From contig JADJXP010000001.1 in NCBI GenBank assembly GCA_016715795.1, positions 682,001-746,000 of the forward strand: a stretch of 64,000 bases of DNA, read 5' to 3'. How positions within the stretch are numbered: position 1 is the first letter of the stretch; every line of letters begins with the position of its first letter. The translations under genes were made by a program, and so were the position numbers. Origin of the DNA: Chloracidobacterium sp. (GTDB taxonomy: Bacteria; Acidobacteriota; Blastocatellia; Pyrinomonadales; Pyrinomonadaceae). The notes beneath the pieces were generated by a model, which was not told where the DNA came from, did no database searches, and saw only the letters and a program-made list of their open reading frames with translations. This document shows, piece by piece, positions 59,614 to 64,000 of the stretch.

Positions 59614-60069
59614 CTACGGCTTCACGGGGTTTGCCGCTGCAAAGGTCCGGCACTCATCGTCGTTCATCACGAAGCCGAAGTATCCGAGCCACTCGGACGT
59701 TGACTCAATGACCCTTTCAGATTCTTTGTGCACGTTCCACGAATGCTGACGCCATGCTCCGTCGTTCGAAAGAGCATAGCCCGTGGCGATCGGATGCCCG
59801 GACTGCTGATAGACGGCGGTCGCGTTTTCGTGACACTCATTCCGTTTACCCGGATGAAAGTTCGCGGTCTTGCCTAAGACCAACTTTCCGCGAGCGAGGA
59901 TATTCTCGACATCGGGTTCATGACGTATGACAACAGCCTCACCGCCGTAAAGGAGTAAACGCTGTTTCAGTTTCTCGTGCTGCGGATCGGGGTGACTGGA
60001 GTGCGCCGTCATTCCCATCGCTCTCAGGCGATCCTTCCAAGCGGCGTCCATTGGGTTCGTCATGATCAT
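59614..60069 (-). CDS. small putative cysteine-peptidase-like protein
   Basis: The 151-residue product has a region NECHENATAVY (Cys79) followed by WRQHSWNV (His109) and RVIESTSEW (Glu122). The order Cys, His, Glu/Asp with 'HSW' and 'v-E-T/S' spacing is that of the papain/transglutaminase-like fold and of short proteins of that type. It starts at an ATG that overlaps the methylase stop by four bases (ATGA), so the two are translationally coupled. I do not recognise a named family. Whether it is a peptidase, amidase or deamidase is open. Confidence 0.5.
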   Translation of the reverse strand: MIMTNPMDAAWKDRLRAMGMTAHSSHPDPQHEKLKQRLLLYGGEAVVIRHEPDVENILARGKLVLGKTANFHPGKRNECHENATAVYQQSGHPIATGYALSNDGAWRQHSWNVHKESERVIESTSEWLGYFGFVMNDDECRTFAAANPVKP

Positions 60070-63000
60070 ATCTCGTTTTCGAATAGCCCGGGCGTCTGTC
60101 CTAACCGGGCCTCGTCAGTCGCTTCGCGTGAAAGCCGCATTATCTCTGGCCAGCTTTGCACGAGCCCGTTGTAAGACATCGCCTCCGACGCACGCTTTTT
60201 GCGATCGCACAACGTGTAAAGCCGGTAGCATAGCTCTCGGGCAGTTTCAGCTTTCGCGCCGAGTTTCGCTACGATATGTGCCGCTGCAGCCTCGCCGTCC
60301 TTTTCCAGGACTCGCACCAGTTGGTGGACCATGTCCCATACTGTCAGGCGGCTATCCGATTCGGGCGTCCAGTCAGGTTCGAGCTCGTTCGGACGGAAGA
60401 GCCGGACCTTGCCGGCCTTTGCTTCGAGGATCGGGCTCGACCGAGTATCGGCCATCTCGGCGATCGACGTATTCTTTGCCTTTGAAAGCTGTTCCGCACG
60501 GCCGAATTCACCCTGCTCAAAACCCATCTCCTCAAACCATGTCAGCGCCCAGCGTGTATCGGGGTCGAAATCCCCCTCCTGTTCGGCCAGTACCTCGTCC
60601 AGCGTCTCGTTTATGAGTTCAAGCGCGTCACGTACCGAAAGGCTTTTGCCATCAGCGTCTAAGACCTTTTCATACCGAGAATAAACGGCCATTCCCGGCC
60701 CAATCGCCGCCTGAGCCAAATCTACCGGTGCGATGTTGCAGCGCTGAAGATGTCGAAGTGCGTCAGGTAGTTCGAGCTTAAGCGCGTTTACTAACTCGCG
60801 TCTGGTAACCGTGGGAGCGTCTCGTGGGCGCTTTCTGCACACCAAGATTATCGTAGCCGCGAGGGTGTTCGCATTCTTCGCCAACATACGGCCGCCACCG
60901 ACGGTTCGCATCGGCCAAGTCCCCGTAATTGCAAAACCGGCTTCAATCACCGCTGCCAAAAAAATTTCCCAGCCTGTGCTCGCAACGGCCCCGCCTTTAT
61001 TGATTTCGGATTGTTTGAAAGCATAATAGATCGTCACTGGAAAGGCCGGGTGAGATTGCGACGAGAGTTGACGCATGGCATCCGTCATGCCAGACAAGAA
61101 GAACGCGTCCGCCTTCTCCTTGCCCCCGTGACGATGAGGAGTCGCTACCAATTCCTCAGAGCGTGGTACCGCTAACGTCGCCAGTAGGCTTGGGAAAATC
61201 GGTTTAAGAGTCCGTCTTATCCAAACATAAAAGAACTCAGAAAGGTCGGAATACCCAATGTTGTCGTAATACGGCGGATCGGTGGAAATTACCGAATTGT
61301 TAATCCACTCACATCGTGTTGCGGCGTCGTGTTGAAATGCGGCGGCGGCCCCTGAAGAGGTCGGCAGGTATTGAACTGACCGTGCTACCCCCTCTGCTAT
61401 TGACGCTATTGTCATTACGCCCCGGTCAAAAGGCACTGTTTCTGGAAAGTCCCAAGCCATTGGAATGGCGTGTTTGGTAAACAAATGGCCAAGATTTTGG
61501 TTGCTAGGGTTCCAGGTGCATAACGAATTGTTGTAGTCAGCAAATTTATCAACAGCCATGGCTAGAAACGTCGCAATCGCGTCGCCATACGCCAAAGCTC
61601 CTCCGCCGTTGGCCTCCAAGCCAATCGAATCATCAGGTAGCCCGGCAGTGATTGCATCAGTCGCAACCTTACTTCGGAGTTCTTGGACGATATCCGATAG
61701 GGTTATCAGCGAAACGAGCTGTCGCGGCGTATACAGATCAGACCATTGCTTCATCCCATATTCCTGGATTCGAAATCCCAACGCTTTGTCGGGCAAGACG
61801 CCTGGAGGAATGTTTGAGGGCTCTGCCTGCAAGGCGCACCTTTCGATCTCTGGAGTAGGTGAAAGAAAGGTTCGTCCCCGGTCGGTATCCACGACCAAGG
61901 CGATTAATCGAAATCCAATGCGGCCGGCCTTTCCCTCGCTTCTCACATAATCGAACGGTATTGGCGTATCAGACATAATGCAGCGGAACCCGCCACTTCC
62001 GGGCTTTGTCCCGCTTTTGGCGCGGTCCCTATCCTGGGGTTCCCCAGTCATCACCTCAAATGTGTAATCCCGGTTTGCGATGACCGGGGAAAGAAAGGCT
62101 TCTTTTCCAGACTTCGTAGACAACAAAAACGTCGCAACGAGCGGCACTCTCACATCCCTAAAGGCGGGGTTGGGACTCGCGACGGTTCGTGCCCAAAGAT
62201 AGGCAGAGACATCTAATCGTTGACCGAGGTGTCGCGCTAGGTCGGGGCGGGTCTTGACCATCTCTTCAGATATTTCGACCTTCGGGTAGAGATGACCCAG
62301 CCGTTTCTTCGTTTCATCCTGTACCCATTTTCCGTAGTGGATAATGTCGGCCGCGATACCTTCATTGCCCTGCCACGACTTCATCGACTTCTCACCATCG
62401 GCTTTCTCCTGCCAGTCATTGTTAACAGGTGGCATTGAGGAAAACTTCGAGGGTATCTCGATCATCGCCTTGTTAATCAAAACGGCGACAGGGTTTAGAT
62501 CCGACGCGTAAGACTCCAGTCCCAGTCGTCGTGCTTCGAGGGGTAAGGCTCCGCCCCCGGCGAATGGGTCATGAAATTTCGGTAAGGCGGTTCTATCAAA
62601 AAGTTCGGTAACCACGGGATGATCTGCATTGTTAGCACACTCCCGTCGCCAGCTTTGCCAAATTTCGCGCCGTGCTTTCTCAAGCACGAATTCGTTACTC
62701 GTATTTTCCCAAAGGACGAGTTCTTCTATGATCTTAAACAGTCTGTCGCGTTCAAGCTCTGCGATAATCTCGTCGAGCGTTGGCTCTGGCCCCGGTGGTG
62801 GGGCACTAATTCCCGACGCCTCGGCCCTCCTCAGTTCGGCCGTCGCCTCGTCCCAAACTTTGTGACGTTTCTTTAATTGGCCTTCCGCGCGTTTTCGGAG
62901 CTTAGGATCGGATTTCAGCGTATCGACGTATTCCGAGGGATCATCGACCATCTGCGAAAAGAGCACAACTCTCGCGGCGCCGAGTGGTTGGCGAGCCCAC

Positions 63001-63119
63001 CACTGGTGTATACCGCGAGGGTGGCCTTTCAGAAAAGGGTTGCCTTTTTCCCGCACTGACGCCTTATTTATCGCCTCAAGCGGTAATGCTACTTCGATTA
63101 ATTTCTTTCCTAGCCTCAT
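60066..63119 (-). CDS. DUF1156-type DNA methyltransferase
   Basis: The 1017-residue product has the DUF1156 N-terminus (IEVALPLEAINKASVREKGNPFLKGHPRGIHQWWARQPLGAARVV), then the SAM-binding region DPFAGGGALPLEARRLGLESYASDLNPVAVLINK and the catalytic motif TDPPYYDNIGYSDLSEFFYVW (DPPY). This is an exocyclic-amino methyltransferase acting on adenine N6 or cytosine N4. Large helical parts between and after are unassigned. In defence islands this class marks host DNA so that partner effectors spare it. GGGATTAGGA precedes the ATG. It starts 43 bases after the ArdC/ImmA-like gene stop. Confidence 0.9.
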   Translation of the reverse strand: MRLGKKLIEVALPLEAINKASVREKGNPFLKGHPRGIHQWWARQPLGAARVVLFSQMVDDPSEYVDTLKSDPKLRKRAEGQLKKRHKVWDEATAELRRAEASGISAPPPGPEPTLDEIIAELERDRLFKIIEELVLWENTSNEFVLEKARREIWQSWRRECANNADHPVVTELFDRTALPKFHDPFAGGGALPLEARRLGLESYASDLNPVAVLINKAMIEIPSKFSSMPPVNNDWQEKADGEKSMKSWQGNEGIAADIIHYGKWVQDETKKRLGHLYPKVEISEEMVKTRPDLARHLGQRLDVSAYLWARTVASPNPAFRDVRVPLVATFLLSTKSGKEAFLSPVIANRDYTFEVMTGEPQDRDRAKSGTKPGSGGFRCIMSDTPIPFDYVRSEGKAGRIGFRLIALVVDTDRGRTFLSPTPEIERCALQAEPSNIPPGVLPDKALGFRIQEYGMKQWSDLYTPRQLVSLITLSDIVQELRSKVATDAITAGLPDDSIGLEANGGGALAYGDAIATFLAMAVDKFADYNNSLCTWNPSNQNLGHLFTKHAIPMAWDFPETVPFDRGVMTIASIAEGVARSVQYLPTSSGAAAAFQHDAATRCEWINNSVISTDPPYYDNIGYSDLSEFFYVWIRRTLKPIFPSLLATLAVPRSEELVATPHRHGGKEKADAFFLSGMTDAMRQLSSQSHPAFPVTIYYAFKQSEINKGGAVASTGWEIFLAAVIEAGFAITGTWPMRTVGGGRMLAKNANTLAATIILVCRKRPRDAPTVTRRELVNALKLELPDALRHLQRCNIAPVDLAQAAIGPGMAVYSRYEKVLDADGKSLSVRDALELINETLDEVLAEQEGDFDPDTRWALTWFEEMGFEQGEFGRAEQLSKAKNTSIAEMADTRSSPILEAKAGKVRLFRPNELEPDWTPESDSRLTVWDMVHQLVRVLEKDGEAAAAHIVAKLGAKAETARELCYRLYTLCDRKKRASEAMSYNGLVQSWPEIMRLSREATDEARLGQTPGLFENEI

Positions 63120-63162
63120 TCCTAATCCCTTTTCAAAATAACAAGATAAATACCGCCGATTC

Positions 63163-64000
63163 CTATATCTCTTTCCTCAGAGGCAAGGACTCCCGACCCA
63201 TCTTTTCAATCAGGCCGGCCGCCTTCATTACATAATCGAGGCTGATCGAGGGAACTTCGGAATGCTCTTTTAGGTATCCCGACAGATAGTTTTCCGAAGG
63301 GTTGTCTATACCAAGCCTTCCACAAACAAGATACGCGACCGATTCGGCCTCAAACTCCTTTTCGTACAGATCGATGAAATGGCTCCGGTCATGCCACCAC
63401 TTGCCATTTGGCGTTCCAAGATGCCCGCAGTACAGATGGCCAAGCTCATGCACCATAGTTACGTAACGCACTTCTCGGGAATGATTTCCATTTAGTATTA
63501 GGTCATAACGTAACGGCACCTGCTTAAGCTTACGTTCCGGATTTCTGCTTGCTACGGCATTAACATATCGCCCCGGATCGGCTTTCTGAATTGAGCCTGC
63601 CATTTGCGAACCCAATTGCTTTTCGCTGACACGAACGCCATCACGTAATGCGTTTTCAATAGTTAGATCAAACTCGCGGCCAACGCTTCCGCTCCGAACC
63701 TCGAAAGGTTGTTCAATTTCTTCCGGCAGGGGCAAGGCATATTGAAGCGGCTCGGTATCGATCACATCGAATACGAACATTACAGGACCCCTCGGCTGCA
63801 ATATGACGATGGGTATTGCCGTAGGTTTGATAACTCGTCCGTGATCCTTGTTCCATCGATGAGCCGTAGCAACAAATCTCGCGCCCGGCCGCTGCGAGTA
63901 GATGAGCATTGCATTGAAAGGCGAATAAGTCCGGAACTTTCGCACGAACTTCAGCATCTTCAAATACTCGGGTCCGGTCTTATACTTCCGGGCATTTTCA
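63163..64000 (-). CDS. ArdC/ImmA-like protein with HExxH metallopeptidase motif (5' end outside window)
   Basis: The frame remains open to the window edge: residues upstream of the TTG at 63963 (ENARKYKTGPEYLK) read on without a stop, so the start lies outside. The visible part begins with a segment like ArdC N-terminal ssDNA-binding proteins (FVRKFRTYSPFNAMLIYSQRPGARFVATAHRWN) and continues to VTMVHELGHLYCGHLG, where HELGH is the HExxH zinc motif of the ImmA/IrrE class. ArdC-type proteins block restriction on incoming DNA; ImmA/IrrE proteins cleave repressors. It is the first visible gene of the defence operon and may regulate it. Confidence 0.7.
   Translation of the reverse strand, partial: ENARKYKTGPEYLKMLKFVRKFRTYSPFNAMLIYSQRPGARFVATAHRWNKDHGRVIKPTAIPIVILQPRGPVMFVFDVIDTEPLQYALPLPEEIEQPFEVRSGSVGREFDLTIENALRDGVRVSEKQLGSQMAGSIQKADPGRYVNAVASRNPERKLKQVPLRYDLILNGNHSREVRYVTMVHELGHLYCGHLGTPNGKWWHDRSHFIDLYEKEFEAESVAYLVCGRLGIDNPSENYLSGYLKEHSEVPSISLDYVMKAAGLIEKMGRESLPLRKEI

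Noticed and set aside
46583..63119. Assigning the island to DISARM or BREX
   Set aside because: No PLD nuclease (DrmC) and no DISARM-type paired helicase set is present, and no PglZ, BrxC or BrxL is visible; DruE/DruH-like genes fit better.

Overview
The window looks like part of an Acidobacteriota chromosome, probably class Blastocatellia or a relative of Pyrinomonas. This is an inference from gene content: a VWFA-related exported protein, a fused E1 alpha/beta 2-oxoacid dehydrogenase, DUF4112 and HEAT-cyclophilin proteins, and moderately GC-rich codon use with many exported Gln-start proteins. No rRNA or species marker is present.

Positions 1 to about 33.2 kb read as ordinary chromosome: transport (SLC13 permease, RND-type tripartite pump with its TetR regulator), housekeeping (truB, recX, guaA, tRNA-Asn), redox defence (perR, peroxiredoxin and a thioredoxin-like protein in one operon behind a PerR box), a fused E1 dehydrogenase and several exported or lipoprotein genes. 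The only long gene-free stretch is 7390-7772. It carries a promoter and a set of strong palindromes ahead of the E1 gene.

At tRNA-Asn (33105-33179) the character changes abruptly, and everything to the right is accessory. Positions 33.2 to 45.1 kb look like an integrative element. Its core is a tightly packed minus-strand operon of eight genes: a ubiquitin-like beta-grasp protein, an E2-like protein, a JAMM (deubiquitinase-type) protease, a ThiF/E1-like activating enzyme, a second paralogous E2-like protein, a membrane-anchored protein, a large HerA/VirD4-type ATPase with a nuclease-like tail, and a recombinase-like protein that has no catalytic domain but ends in an excisionase-like helix-turn-helix. 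A ribbon-helix-helix regulator precedes it. Divergent genes (unknown protein, XRE regulator, unknown protein, 59-residue protein) lead to a complete large serine integrase at 43580-45121. This ubiquitin-like conjugation cassette, physically joined to DNA-translocation and recombination genes, is the best candidate for an undescribed system.

Positions 45.2 to 64 kb are a defence island on the minus strand. In transcription order it holds an ArdC/ImmA-like metallopeptidase protein (cut by the window edge), a DUF1156-type DNA methylase, a small putative cysteine peptidase-like protein, a DUF499 ATPase with an N-terminal HEPN domain (RNxxxH motif), a STY4851-like protein, and a giant DUF1998-type DEAD-box helicase. 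The last two resemble DruH and DruE of Druantia type III. A DUF2130 coiled-coil protein follows. The methylase, ATPase and helicase plausibly act together in self/non-self DNA discrimination.
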